Below the pieces are notes generated by a model. The model was not told the DNA's origin, made no database searches, and saw nothing but the letters and a program-made list of their open reading frames with translations. A program made the translations under genes and the position numbers. 64,000 nucleotides of DNA from Progne subis subis (Eukaryota > Chordata > Aves > Passeriformes > Hirundinidae): the NCBI GenBank assembly GCA_022316685.1, contig JAKJHU010000108.1, forward strand, positions 806,001 through 870,000. The letters run 5' to 3'. This document shows positions 43,701 to 56,300 of this stretch, one piece after another. The stretch's first letter is position 1, and each line of letters starts with the position of its first letter.

Positions 43701-46700
43701 CCCTAAAAGGCTCTTTTACTCTCTGCTTTTCTAAAAAGGAGGATAAGAAATATCCCTGCTTTCACTGGGGAAAGCCAGCACAGCCCCATGCAGAGCTTGC
43801 TGCAAGATGAGGAATTAAATCCAGGGAGGATCCCTGGATGTGCAAGGCATTCGAGAGGCGTATTTCATGGAATATCCATCAGGAAACAACCTGGGAGACA
43901 GAAATCCACGGAGCAGCTCTGAATAACTTCTGACACAGGTGTTACAAACTGCTGGAGCCTCGCTGGCTGCGACAGATGTGTTTTGATTGAGGATACGGTC
44001 CTCGGAGGGTGGGAAATTATTGACTTGGAACCAAACAGCAGTTTTGTTTTGTTTTTTTGGTCTTGTTTTGTTTTCTTTTTGGCAATTCCGTTGTGTTTTA
44101 AAAATTCATGGGCAAGCCCTGAAAGCACTTTACCAATAAGCATTAATATTCCCAGAGGAGGGACGGAGGCTTGGGGAGTGGGAGTTGCTGCACCACGATG
44201 CAAGAACGAGGCAAAGAACCCAGAGAGCTTCCACAGGGTCTCCTCACAGCATCCACACAGAGTCCTGCTGGAATTTACCCACTGCACTCATACCGGACCT
44301 GCCTGTCCTGCTGAATTCCCTACAAGTGGAAAAACACAGGAAGTAAAAAGGAAAATTGGAATTTTTCAGCTCCAACTGAAAACTTTTCCCTAATATTGAA
44401 TCTCCTTTCACGCCCTACATTCTTCCAGCACCAGCCCAGTTTGTGTGTTCAAAAGCCTTTTCTATTTCCTTTTCCAGTGCCACATGCTGCTGTGTCAACA
44501 TAATGCAGGGTCTTCCTAAACAAAGGAATGTGTGTCTAGAAACCATCCACTGGGAACAACGGCCAGAGCCCCACCAGCAGGGGAAAAACAGGAGGTCCCA
44601 CGCTCCTTTTTATGGCACAGCTTAAAAACTGGGAGAAGGTAGTCTCTGATAAAGGATGGGGGAGGTCTCACACCCTGGAGGCTCTTCCAGGAGCCCAAGC
44701 TCCCTGCACAGGGGAGTTCATTTTTGTCCTCCTCTGGCCCTCAGGAGCAGCTAAAGGTGTGCAGGGATGGGTTTGGATACCCCCTGTGCCCATCAACCAC
44801 AGCCACAAGGAACCTGCAGAGTCAAGAGGGCCCGCTCTGGTCCCGGCTCTGCTCCCACCTTTGTCATTTCATCTGGGCCAAGACACTTCCTCTGCCTTGT
44901 TGACTTGACTCAAGCTGGTTCCGAGGCTGCAGCCAAAAAGGTTTTCATCAGAAAATATGGTTCAGAGGGGAACATATGACCTGCAGCTGAGCTCTGTCGG
45001 GGTGTGAGACCATTGGATTGCACAGTGGCATGCCAGACCTCCTCATTTCCATGTAGGATTGATTCAGAGCACTGCCAAGGATCTGCAGGAAGCATATGCA
45101 TTTGTTTGACATGGTGGGAGCACAAGGAGGAAGCTCAGGAAACATGGAGCCTTGTTGTAAGAAATCCCGGCCTAGGCTGAGCCAGGATGGAGTTTTTCCC
45201 CGGGTGCCCTGTGGGACACTGCAAGGGAGAAGTGAAGGCAAAATCAGCGCCCCCGATAACTGAGGTGAGCCCCACCTTTCCTGCCTTGCCTGGCACTGGA
45301 GATCCAAGGGCGAGGACTGTGCCTTCCACCCAGCCCACTCCATTTGTGCTTTCTAGAGTTCTCTCTGTTTAAGTCCAGAATGATTTTTAAATTGCACAGA
45401 CCACCTCTGGACCGGAATCTCGGTGCAATTTGCCTCTCTCAGGAGAGCAAGGGAAGCCTCTTCACCCTGCTCAGACCCGCCAGACTTCCCTCACGAGGAC
45501 TTGGCCCCCTCATTTAGAAGAAATCCTAGATATTTGTTTTAATTGCAAAACGGATCCTCATAAACCAGCAGGCCCGTGTGCTATCAGGCTTTGGATTGCA
45601 TCGAGCCTGGCATGTGGGCTCATGAGGCAGATGGTCAGGGAAAAGCACCTTGGCACAGCGTTCCCTGGCATCTCTCAGACAAAGGGCTGCACCGGGGACG
45701 AGCATTTCATCTTTCATCGCCCCTTTCCAAAGGCTGCATCCAGCAGGGTGCTAAGCTCCTGTCAGTCTCTGTCAGCTCTTCGCTCCCAATGTCTTTCTCC
45801 CCACAGTCTGGCTGCTGGGGGAGTGAGGTCTCTTGGCAAAAGCCGAGCCTGGGTCTGTTTTCTGAGCCGTGGGCGAGGCACCAGCTCTGTCTGCATCCCC
45901 AGCTCCCTTTCCTGGAGGTTTTGAGTGCCTCCATCCAAAGAGCGCCCAGGCACACCCCTCAAAGCCCAGACTGTCACAAGCGTTTAACCCTGGCTGACTC
46001 TGATCCCAAATTCAGCATTTGGGAGCTCCCCAAAGGAACAGCTCTCACACACCGTTGGGGACAGCGGTGGGGCAGCTCTGCTCCTCCAGGGAAGGGGAGT
46101 GCCCTACCAGGAATTCCAGATGTTTCCCTCTCCCTCTAACTCCCAGAAATGAGCTGCTGCTGTTCCATACCTCCCGTGGAGACAGAGGAACCAGAAGAGG
46201 GTTTGTCCTGCAGCCTGGAGCAGGAGGGCTGATGAGGATTGGCCTCCTGCGAGCAACCTGGGCACGGCTCAGCACACGAAAGCTCTGCCTCCATTTAAAC
46301 TCTTTGAGAAAGAAAAAAAAACCCAGATTCTTACGGGTGCAAGTGATATTCCTCCCTGTCCTCCCTAATAGCTGCTCAGATAAACTCCAATCCAAAATGA
46401 CACCAGCAACCTTTTTATGCCTCCTTATGGCCAATTTAGCCCATTTTAGGAGATCCAGCATGGATGGCACGAGCACAGGCTGGTAAAATTCGAGCATTTA
46501 AGAGTATTAATTTAGCCCGGCACATTAAGTCCACAAATCCTTCTGCCAATTATTTTGGACAATTGTAACTATCACCACAAACAGTTTGAGATGTACAGGA
46601 TCTGCAATTATCTGTGTTTTCTCCCCACTGTAAATGAAAGGGATAAGGAGCAGACCCATCAGGGAGCAGCTTAAAGCTTCTATTTGCTGCCGGGAACATC

Positions 46701-46840
46701 TGAACCATTTCTCTGACACCTCCAAAAACTTGATTAAGGAGAAAGGGGATGGATGAAGGGAGATTTGTTTACAAACAGGCTGAAAAGGGGGCCTGGAACT
46801 GGGGAAAGCCATGATGGAAAAAGCTGAAGAATGTGGGGGG

Positions 46841-46884
<44 letters not shown>

Positions 46885-47105
46885 GGGGGTGGAAATAAAG
46901 GAAAAATAGCAGAAATGATGACGTGAAGAAGCCCGACACGACTGTTTCGCAGCCCAGTTGGGGCTTTGGCTCTGAAAGGTGCCGGGGGAGGGTGCAGACA
47001 GCGATGAGCACCCATCTCCAGGGCCAGCTGGTGCCAGGTCACCGCTGCCCCCGCAGCAGGGACGCTGCCCACCCAGGGAGGAGCCAGGCTGAGCAGATCC
47101 AGCCG
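40770..47105. other. Intergenic, no gene recognised
   Basis: The sequence is mostly unique. It contains A-rich tracts at 42778-42791 and 42868-42905, and an A36-G13 run at 46841-46889. An octamer-like ATATGCATTTG lies near 45,094. No coding or RNA gene is supported. Confidence 0.6.
46841..46889 (+). repeat. A36-G13 homopolymer pair
   Basis: A run of 36 A is followed directly by 13 G. Lengths may be affected by sequencing error. Confidence 0.85.
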
Positions 47106-47111
47106 GGAATG

Positions 47112-47125
47112 CCACTAGAGGGCCC
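47112..47125 (+). promoter_or_regulatory. CTCF-like motif
   Basis: CCACTAGAGGGCCC matches the CTCF core CCASYAGRKGGCRS at 13 of 14 positions, plus orientation, inside a GC-rich stretch. It has the same orientation as the motif at 19926. Binding is inferred only. Confidence 0.5.
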
Positions 47126-47168
47126 CTGGGCCAGCGGAACGCGCCTCACCCTCGGGCTGAGCATCCTC

Positions 47169-47190
47169 CAGCAGCAGCAGCAGCAGCAGC
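47169..47190 (+). repeat. (CAG)7 microsatellite
   Basis: Seven uninterrupted CAG units lie in GC-rich intergenic sequence. Confidence 0.95.
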
Positions 47191-48215
47191 ATCCTCCTGG
47201 AGCCGCACAGGTGACCTTTCACAGGGTGGCCCTTCCAGCAGCACCGCAATCGCTGTCACCCCGGGCTGCTGGAGATTAGAGAGGGAAAACGCTCCTCGCT
47301 CAGGCTCCAGGGCTGCTCTGGAGGTCTCCATCCAGCCCCAGCCTATTTAACATCTAATAAGTCAAGCACAGCCTGGAGAAGTCTGATTTCCGAGCCAGAG
47401 CAGCATCTTGCACCCATTCGAAATGTCCATTTGGAAATTCAGTGTGAATAACACAAACACGAGACAGATGCTGCCACTTACCCAAATGTCTTGGAGGAAC
47501 AAATGGGAGGCGAATTCGAAAGCAAATGAAGCAACCAGATTGTAGCTCTTAAGTGGACTCTGTGCTACAGCGAGGGGAAAACTTGGCAGGGAGGGACCCA
47601 GTGATCACCACTTCGCTTGAGCTACATAAACCATAAGAGCACGTGGAGCTGTTTGCTCTGAAGCTGAAGACTTAATCAAAAGCAGGTGAAAAAAAAAAAA
47701 AATCCCTATTTTTCTTTTTTTTTTTTTCTTTTTTTTTTTGGACCGTGGTTTGTGCCTCCACGGGGACAGCTCGGTGCAGAAAAAGCCGCTGCCAGAGGCT
47801 GTGCTGGGTCACCACAGGTTCAGCGGCAGCTGCTGCAGGATGTGCAGCAGGTGCACGGGGAGATTTTGGGCACAAACCTCTCATTTCACCCCACGCCGCT
47901 GCTCCGAGGGCGCGGCAGCGGCACCGCCCGAGCTTCGGGAAAGAAACGGGGTGGGAATGGGGTGAAAAAGGTGGAAATGGTGGTTCTGTGTGCGAGCCCC
48001 GAGCCACCCAGACACCGAGCATTCGCTGGGAGAGCGCATTTCGTGCAGCTGGCGTTGTGTCAGACTAGACTGGCTTCGTGCAGGAAATACTGAGCACTTG
48101 GACGCTCGGAGCGAGGGCTGGGAAGGCGTCCAAGATTGTGCTTCACATCTGCTCCTGCGAAGCCACTGCGAGCCCTGTTTGAGCGTGTGGGGTAAACAAC
48201 AGCAGCCCCAGCAGA

Positions 48216-48735
48216 ACACAAGCACAAGCAAACGTGGGGCTGCTCTGGGGGCCCCCAGGCAGAGCCTTGGGAAAAGGGAGAGGAGCTTTGTCCTGGCACA
48301 GCCAGCTGAGAGACCACAGCGAAGGTGCAACTTCAAGTTCAAATGTCAGCCGTTTAAGTCCTGACATCGATGAAATGCTGCAGTTTAATCCATGTCCAGT
48401 ACCTTGCACCCATCTTCCGAAAAAGGCACTTTTCTTTCAGCAGTCTGAATTTATGCCTAACAAAATACAAGCACAAATGTGAGGGTGCTCTGGGGGTCCC
48501 CAGGCAGAGCCTTGGGACAAGGGAGAGGAGCCTTGTCCTGGCACAGCCAGCTGAGTGACCACAGCAAAGATCAGGCAGAGAAAAATGCAGCCTGACGTTC
48601 AAATGTCAGCAGTTAAAGTCCTGACATCAACGAAATGCTGGAGTTTAACCCATTTTACCTGCACCATGTCCAGCAGCACACACCTATCTTCCTAAAAATG
48701 CACTTTTCTTTCAGCAATCTGAATTTATCCTAAGA
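48216..48735 (+). repeat. Direct tandem duplication, ~245-275 bp unit
   Basis: The block containing TGCTCTGGGGG, CCAGGCAGAGCCTTGGGA, TTGTCCTGGCACAGCCAGCT, AAATGTCAGC and CACTTTTCTTTCAGCA occurs twice, at 48216-48462 and 48467-48735. The offset is 245 bp at the start and 274 bp at the end, so the second copy carries about 29 extra bases. Minus-strand frames across both copies look alike but match no known protein. Confidence 0.9.
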
Positions 48736-48739
48736 AAAC

Positions 48740-50085
48740 AAACCAAAAAAGCCATAGATGCACAATCCCATCCACCTCCTGACTTTCTGGTGCTTTTCCT
48801 CGTCACCTCCATAAAGCACAAGCCCATTAAATGCTTCCATTGCTGGTCTTGGCACCAATAAATCTAAATTTTCAAGCTTAGCAAACCCAGCTAAACAACT
48901 GGCACAGAGATAAATGATTCCTCTAAGGTAATGTACAACTCTCATTATCCCAGGACTTCTTGGGATTTTTTTTTCTTTTTTTTTTAAAACAATCCCCTCA
49001 ATACTGGTTTGAAAACCCTGGGAAAAAACCACAGCTCTCTCCCCCAGCAATAAAAGTACCAGTTTTCCCTGTGGATTCTCAGGGTTTTTTTTTGTTTTGT
49101 TTGGGTTTTTTTTGTTTGTTTTTTTTTTTTTGTTTTTTCCCCCAGAAAATTCCCTATGATATGGCAGCTTTCCTCCAAACTGGGAACAAACTGGGAGCTG
49201 GAAAAATGCAGCCTCCGCGGAGAGCCTGGAGAAGAAACTCCTTAGCAGCCAGCACCCCCTCCCACCATCCAATAAATGGCATTCAGCTCAAACTCTCCAA
49301 CACTGCAAGGGAACAGGAGAACAAAGGGATTTGAAGCATGGATTAGATCATTCCAAATGGTCTCAGCATTGGTGGTTGGGGGGGGTTTTCTTTTTTTTTT
49401 TTTTATTTTTTTTATTTTTATTTTCTTCTCTCCCTCAAGCCGTGTGGCCAAGGCTGGATTTGAACCTTTGAGGACAATGTTTTGACACAAATATTTAAGC
49501 TATTTAAAATAAGTAATAACCTTCAGCTACCTTCAAGAGTATTATATGAAAAACAGAGAATGGGATTAAAACAGATTAGCTCCCAACGTTTCTTAATGTG
49601 GCAAACAGCATCAATCAGATCATATCAACGCGAGCTGACAGCTCAGGGAAATCCAGAGGAGCAGATTCCCTTAGAAAAAAATGAGATATTTGATCAATTC
49701 TTGAAAATTCTTTCTTCTGAGCTGTTAGAAACTGCATTGACTTCATAAAAATGTAATGACAGCTCAGCCTTTGCTTAGCATAACATCCTGAAAGTGCCTG
49801 AGAACATTGAATTAAGGCGCCCCGGCAGCGCCGCGCGCCATCGAGGAGTAAATACTGCTGTCAATTTGCTCTCCAAATGCTGCTGCCCATCGATTTCCCA
49901 CTCGGGGAAATCAGGGAAATGCCTGCCTTTCAATCCCAGCTCTCCACCCTGCACTTCAGTGCCTGCAGACCAGCCGGTGCAGAGCCCGGGTGGGATCCAT
50001 CAAGCCACAAGGTGTGAAGGGAGGGGCGAGGCAGCACAAGGGCCGAAGTTTAAGGAGGCAGAAATTCCCGTTCACCTGCCCTCAC
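48740..50085. other. Intergenic, no gene recognised
   Basis: This is unique sequence with T-rich tracts at 48967-48985, 49085-49137 and 49391-49425. A short GC-rich island-like patch lies at 49815-49845. No gene is seen. Confidence 0.6.
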
Positions 50086-50089
50086 TCTA

Positions 50090-50238
50090 ACCCTCCCCAG
50101 GGGAGCTGCTCCATCCCTGGGAATGTCCAAGGGCAGCCTGGATGGGGTTTGGAGCAGCCCGGGGTAGTGGAAGGTGTCCCTGCCCATGGCAGGGGTGGGA
50201 CAGAATGTTCTTTAAGGTACTTTCCAACTCAAACCTTT
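50090..50238 (+). mobile_element. CR1 LINE 3'-end fragment
   Basis: The plus strand reads CCTGGATGGGGTTTGGAGCA, then GTCCCTGCCCATGGCAGGGG, then TTCCAACTCAAACC, a CR1 3' end in forward orientation. Confidence 0.85.
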
Positions 50239-50444
50239 TTTGTTACCTGTCCCCCACTGGATGTGTCCGCTGGTCCTTAATTCCCCATCCCAGGAAGAGC
50301 TGGGCAACCACCCTGATGAGTTTTCCTTGTGTTTTGTTGGATTCCTGTAAGTGATTCCAGGCAGAATTCCGACCAGTTTTGTTTCTTTTTCCTCGTCATC
50401 TGGAAAAGGAATGTATTATTTGTGAATTAATCACCACAGGGGGA

Positions 50445-50635
50445 TATTGGGAAGGAATTCCTGCTTGTGCTGAGGCCCTGGCACAGGGTGCCCAGAGCAG
50501 CTGGGGCTGCCCCTGGACCCCTGGAAATGTCCAAGGTTGGAGCAACCTGGGATGATGGAAGATGTCCCTGCCCATGGAATTCAGTGGAATTTACCATCTC
50601 TTCCAACCCAAAGCAGTCTCTGATCCTGCATTTAT
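50445..50635 (+). mobile_element. CR1 LINE 3'-end fragment
   Basis: The plus strand reads AGGCCCTGGCACAGGGTGCC, CAGAGCAGCTGGGGCTGCCC, then GATGTCCCTGCCCATGG and CTCTTCCAACCCAAAG. It is forward-oriented CR1 and a second insertion 200 bp after the previous one. Confidence 0.88.
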
Positions 50636-50639
50636 CCCG

Positions 50640-53065
50640 TGGGGAGCACGGGAAGGAAGGGAATTCCCAGAAGGAATCCGGGGCCTGGCGAGAGCAGCCA
50701 CAGGAGCAGGGTGGCAGTGCCACTGTCACACGAGGGACCCGGCTTCCATTTGCGCTGCAGACCCAGCCCAGCTCCCGCTCTCCAGCACAATCAAATCAAG
50801 CATGAAGGAGGCAGAGCCTGGTGCTTAAAATGGCATTATCCGAGCGCTCCGTGGGAGCCGCCGTCCAAATCCCTCCGCATTAACTTGGCGTAATCTTGGA
50901 GAAATCTCTTCCCAACTGTTTTGAAATAAATCCTGTTAAATTCTGCAGGGAATTGGCCTTATCTCTCCACACCTGTGTGGGTTTTTTTTTTTCCCCCTAC
51001 CTTTCCCCCCCTGTGCCTGGACAAAAGGGAGTGGGTCTGCATGTGGCAGTGTGTGTGTGTGTGTGTGTCTGAGAGGAGCTAAAGAGACAATTATCTTCCG
51101 CTGAAAATAAACATCATGAAACTATAGATGCCTAATTTTTGCACCTGGAAGATCCTCTTACAGCTATTCACTACTAATCACTCTTAGCTAATAAATGAAT
51201 AGAATAACTAATGTGATTAGAGTAATTTGCCTATTCATCAGGAATATTAAATGAATTGAATATTTTGTATTTGACTCGTCTCTCTCAGCATTTCCCTGAT
51301 ACTGTAATTAGCCCCTTGTCTCTTCCTGTGGCAAAAAAACACCACGTGGCCTTTGGAACGGGACACTTGGGCTCATTCTGCATCCCTGGACAGATGGACA
51401 CCTGCTTTTATAGCCCACGCTCTCACGCTAGAATTAAATAATCCCACTGGAAAAGGCTCTGGACACGTGGTGGAAGGAAGTCAGGGCAGAAAAGAAGGAT
51501 AAAACTCTTGGTTTGGAGCAAGAACGTACCCAAATAAAGAGATTTTACAGAGCAGCCACTCCTGGTCAGCTGGGAGCTCACCCTAAGGGGTGACATCAGA
51601 GAGGTGGTGGTGACAGAGGAGCTGATCCTTGGCTGTCAGCATTGCTTAGGAAGTTGTCCAGGAAATTCTCGGCCACTGTGGCTCTTTTCCCTATTTTCCA
51701 GTTGGGAACGTGACAGCTCTCTGAAGACATCCAGGTGAACTCCCAGACCTGTTAATACACAGCTGGGACAGTGGCTGTTCTATTTAAATCCCGCTGAGGA
51801 GTCAGGAGGAAGCTGAACTATGCAAATGATGATATAAAATAACCAGTGGGCAAATATTCAAATAAGGATTTCACATATAAAAATAAAGGGGAAAAAAAAA
51901 AAAAAATCAGATCTGGGATGGAGCTTTCCATATCTATGCAAGGTTTTTCGAGAGAAGACAGCAAAGATTTGGAAAATGAATGCTGGTCCTTGTCTGCTTC
52001 TAGAAACTAATGGGGATGTGCAGAACAACACAGAAAAGATGCATTAATAAAATTGCCAAAGATCATCTGTCACTTCCTCTTGGTAAGAAGCCAAAGCATT
52101 TTTTAAAATGCATTTGCACTTAACCAGAATGATATCATAATCTTCCTTAGTCGTATCTTTTCCTGCCTTCCTGCTACTCCACAAAGCAGACAGTGAGGTT
52201 TGCAGGAGACAAACTCAAAATGCTGCATTAAAATTAAAAAGGGAAGAGGCTGCACGGAAAAGCTGCACAAACAGAATCACCTTGAGCTAAACCTTGAACA
52301 AGAAATACACGGGGCACGTTCGGAAGCAGGGAAGGAAATTAGGAGGAGAAAACAATGAATTATTGAAGGCTTCAGGGTTCTCCAGTCTGGGCTCTAAAAT
52401 CAAGATATCACACAACCTTTTCAGGGTTTTTTGCCAGGTTTTGTTGGAGTGAGGCAGATGTGAGGTGGCTTTAATCTTTGGAAGGGCGTAATTAGGGTTT
52501 CATCTGGGTTTCACAGCTGACCTCACACAGAACCAAGTCCCTTCTTCACATTTATTTGTGCCACTCCATTTGGGGGTTGTGGGGTTGTTTTGGTTTTTTT
52601 TTCTGGGTTGTTTTTTTTTTTTTTTTTTTTTTTTTTTACTATAACTGCAAAGAAAGCCCAGACCTGCAGAACCTAAAATGTGAGTATCACTGGAATTCTG
52701 CATCAGCCTCCGTCCTTGTTAATTATGCCATAAAGCTCTACCTGAACTCCCAGATGTCCCCGTGCTGAAGCAAACTCTGGGCTCCTGCTTCAGAGCTGAG
52801 CTATTGTGTATCACACACAGACACCTGGAGAACACTCTCCAAGGCAGAGACGAGGCAAAGTCTCTTCTAAATTCTCTTTCATACCTTGTTACACAACAAA
52901 ATTTCTTTCCCAGCTACCCACCGCTCCTCACCATTATTTTTCTGCCTACCTACTTAGACCTGGAGCTTTCACCGTGAACCTGAAACCAGTTTTCCAGATT
53001 TATTTAGGTATTTTTAACACTCCCCCCCGCCCTTAATTTCTCCTTTCAGATTGCTTTCAGACAGC
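50640..53065. other. Intergenic; AT-rich possible conserved block
   Basis: The stretch holds (GT)10 at 51049-51068 and a T tract at 52609-52637. Between 51,070 and 51,270 it is AT-rich with many TAAT/ATTA cores (CACTACTAATCAC, CTAATGTGATTAGAG), which resembles a homeodomain-bound noncoding element. No gene is seen. Confidence 0.5.
51049..51068 (+). repeat. (GT)10 microsatellite
   Basis: Ten uninterrupted GT units. Confidence 0.95.
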
Positions 53066-53068
53066 AAG

Positions 53069-53150
53069 AGCGTAAACCACTTTGATTCCTGGGTTGTTGT
53101 GAGAAAAATGCTATATGAATGAATAAGTTATAATAATAATAATAATACAT
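53069..53150 (+). mobile_element. Ancient SINE/L2-L3-type 3' tail with (TAA)n
   Basis: GCGTAAACCACTTTGATTCC, then AAATGCTATATGAATGAATA, then an AAT repeat (53131-53147) resembles the GCGCTATATAAATG-(TAA)n tail shared by old vertebrate L2/L3-mobilised elements. It is heavily diverged. Confidence 0.4.
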
Positions 53151-53154
53151 TACA

Positions 53155-55200
53155 GTGATAATGATGGATGTGTTTTAAACAAAGCCTCTGGCTGCCAGTG
53201 TGGAGGAGCTATGGAAAAATCAAAGATAATCTTGCATGAGGAGAATCGTAATGAGAAAGACCTGGAATATTTTATCTCTGAACTGCTCCTATCCGCTCGC
53301 CCTGGATCAGGGATGTCCCAGTTTGACTCGAGGAGTGTGGCAGCTAAATTCAGGCCCAGGTGCTGTGCTGCTGTCAGGAAAGGAGGGCTTGGATCCATCC
53401 CAGATTCATTCCCAGCCCCGTGGGCTCCGAGCCTCGGCCCCAGCGTGGGGCAGGACGCCGTGGTGCTCGGCACTGCACACACACAGAGCACACTTTACAT
53501 CCTCAAAGCCTCTGCCAGGCAGCCAGATGAAAGCAGAGAGAAGGAGATTAAAAGAGTGGCCCCAGCCACCCAACAGGTCACTGGCGGGGCTGGGAAGAGC
53601 TCTCCCACTGTCACACCAGGGTCTCCAGGAGAAACTCGCCCTGGCAGTCCTGTCCCACTGCTGGGAAAGGGCAGGGGCAGCTCAATACAGCTCATTTCCA
53701 CAGAAAAACAGGGATATTGGGTCAAACTCGGTGCCTGCAGAACGCATCAGATCAAACCAACAGGAATGCTCTGAGCAAAAACTCCTGGGGTTTAGAGATC
53801 CTTAGAGGAAGGGCTCCACGATTTATCCTAGTGGGGATACACCCTTTTCAGTTTTATATCCCATCAAAATATCACCTCTAACACAAGCATAAATTGGGCT
53901 GGAATGACAACCCACCATTTCCTTCGGCACGTGCACCTGTACACTTGCTAAGGAGAGCTCCTCAATCACGGGGATTTTGGAAGTACAACAGAGGCACCGA
54001 GTCCAAGACAGAAACCTTTTCCACTCCAGTTTCAATCCCAAGGGCTGCCAGACCTCGGGATGCTAAAAAGCTGAGGAATATCCTTTAGAAAATATAAGGC
54101 AGAGCAACGTAATGTGTCCAAATTTCAGCAGCATCCCGAGATCGGGGCGACTGCAAAGCCTCTTCAGCCACACTAAATATAAGACACAAAGTAGCAGAGC
54201 CTTGCAAGCTCCCTAAAATGCTTTGGAGGCTCCGCAATCCTCAGCCTCTGCAAATCCCTGGTGTGCAAGGCTTGGCCTTGGGGGTCTCTGGGGCTGGGGG
54301 ATTTACTCCTGGCCACTGATTTGAACGTGTGCTGAGCCAACATCCCGATTTCCTGCGCTGCTTAAATCTCCCCACCCTCAGGACAGCTCCTAGGACAGAC
54401 CCTGAGAAAGTAATCTCATGATTTATGAGGTTTTCTAACAATGGCAATAAGCAAGGCAGCGTTTTAAGCAGCTAACTGAATTGGGATGTGGGCTGGGTTT
54501 TTTCTTTTTCCACAGCACAATGTGGATCTATTTAGCCCTTACAGCTTGAATTTCAGCCTTTCTTTGCCTATGAGAAAGCCTGGTAAATGGGATTTGGGCT
54601 AGGAGCTATAGGGGAGAATATCTTTTAATTAACCAGGAGGGTGGCTCAGGGAAGATCTAGCACTGCCTCTGAGCTGAGTTTCCAGCTCCACTGCGAGGCA
54701 GGCGGGTACAAATTAAGGCAGAGCAATAACTGCAAATCAAATTCCCGATGGCTCCGATTTACCTGGGCTTGTGGAGGACAGGGATGACTCCAGTGCTGCT
54801 CTGCAGGCAGGGCACTGCCCCTCACCTGGCCATTTCCACCTGAGCAGCTCTGGTGATGGCAATCCACATGGATTATTCCCCCCCTGAGCTCAGGGGAGCT
54901 CTGTCTCTTTTTTCAAGGCAAGGCAATCAAACCTCTCATTACGCAGCTGGTAGGGAAATCTTTTTCCTGAGATCACAGCGAGTTCCTCTGTCCAGAAAGC
55001 ACAAACTGGGCACAGATCCTGCCCTTTCTGCAGCAGCAGCGTGGCTGGGGGTTCCTGCAGGGCAGGGAGGTCACGCTGAGCACGGCTGTACCCCTCAATC
55101 CCGTGTCACCTGCGAGGCACAAGAGATCACGGCGCGATCAGAGGCAGAGCAGATTCTACCCGCAGAATATCCAAACCGTGGGGAGGTCGGAACAGAGGCA
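53155..55200. other. Intergenic, no gene recognised
   Basis: This is unique sequence. Overlapping plus-strand frames of 187-189 codons (53211-53805) have no recognisable domain and overlap each other, so they are probably chance. Confidence 0.55.
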
Positions 55201-55219
55201 AACCTTTGAGGAACAGCTG

Positions 55220-55650
55220 AAACAAGGGCACAAGCCTCAGGAAAGGCCAGAGGTGGGACAGCACAGGGCAGCTCCTGAGCAGTCCCAGTGGGAATTTGTG
55301 TCCCTGAGAGCGACCTGCGCTTCTGGGGCCCAGAGCACTCTGCTAATAAAGGGCTGATGATAAAGGAGAGGATAAAGCCAAAGTGGGACCAAGGATGCAA
55401 GGTTATAGAGCAGATAAAGGGGTGGTGCTTGAGGGACAGGGTCCAATAGGGGTAGGAAATAATGCTGCAAAGGGGTAAAAAAGAACCAGGGGGTCTAATG
55501 GGGTTACAGGGGTGGAACACTGCAGCAAAATTAACCCAGTGGGGTTCAAGGGAAGGAAGACCATTCTAGAAAGGGTACATGTATGGTGATCGGGGCTGAA
55601 CAGGGTGACGTAAACTTAACAAACCAATAGGACAATGAAACCTAAGAAAT
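55220..55650 (-). mobile_element. Possible diverged LTR, minus orientation
   Basis: Read on the minus strand, the segment shows two CCAAT-type boxes (plus-strand CCAATAGG at about 55,625 and 55,443), then a CTATAA-like box (plus-strand TTATAG at about 55,401), then pyrimidine-rich sequence, in LTR order. The ends are undefined and no canonical polyA signal is in the right strand and place. Weak call. Confidence 0.25.
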
Positions 55651-55979
55651 ATTAATGTGTGGCTGCAAAGGCCTGTGGGAGGAAGGTTTTTCTCACCTTA
55701 ATCAAAAGGGTATCACTCCTCTTAGCAGGCCCCCAGCCTCCAGAGGAACTCTCACCTTGACAAAAAGCATGAGTGAAGCAAAAATGAGGCACGGCTCCAA
55801 GAGAAACCAAGCTTCCCCAACACCAGCACCCAGGGAACGGCTGTGCCTGCTCCCAGGATGGACACAGGGATGGAGCCGAGCCCAAAATCTGCATCCTGAA
55901 CCCCCCAGGACTTCATTCAGTGCTGGCCCACGCCCAGCGCCAGCCCTCCCGTGGCGCTCTCCCTCGCCAAGTCCCGCGG

Positions 55980-56300
55980 TGTTTTACCGGACAAGGCGCG
56001 CGAGTTAGATTTACATTTTATTTGAGCAATGTTTCATCTTGTTCCTGTGCGTCTCCGCTGGCGATGAGGCAGTGAGAAGCTGATGAAATTTATTCCTGCT
56101 CTTGCTGCCACGCTGTATAAATAAAGGGGAAGGAATAAAATACTTCTCCAACAGGAAGTGTGAAGGCTCTAATGCTTTGTTTAAATATGCAGTTGAGAGA
56201 CTTTATTCATCACGCCGCATCTGTATGTGCCCACACATACACTGAAATTTGTTCCCTAAAATTAAAAGATCTCATTTTACGTGGTTTGTTTTGTTTGTTT
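55980..56300. other. AT-rich unique block, possible conserved noncoding element
   Basis: This is single-copy sequence with GTATAAATAAAGG, ATTTAAATATGCAG-like and TTTACATTTTATTTGAG strings. There is no ORF and no repeat signature. I can say only that it is unlike its surroundings. Confidence 0.3.

Noticed and set aside
53211..53805. Two overlapping 187-189 codon plus-strand frames
   Set aside because: They overlap in different frames in unique sequence, with no domain or splice evidence.
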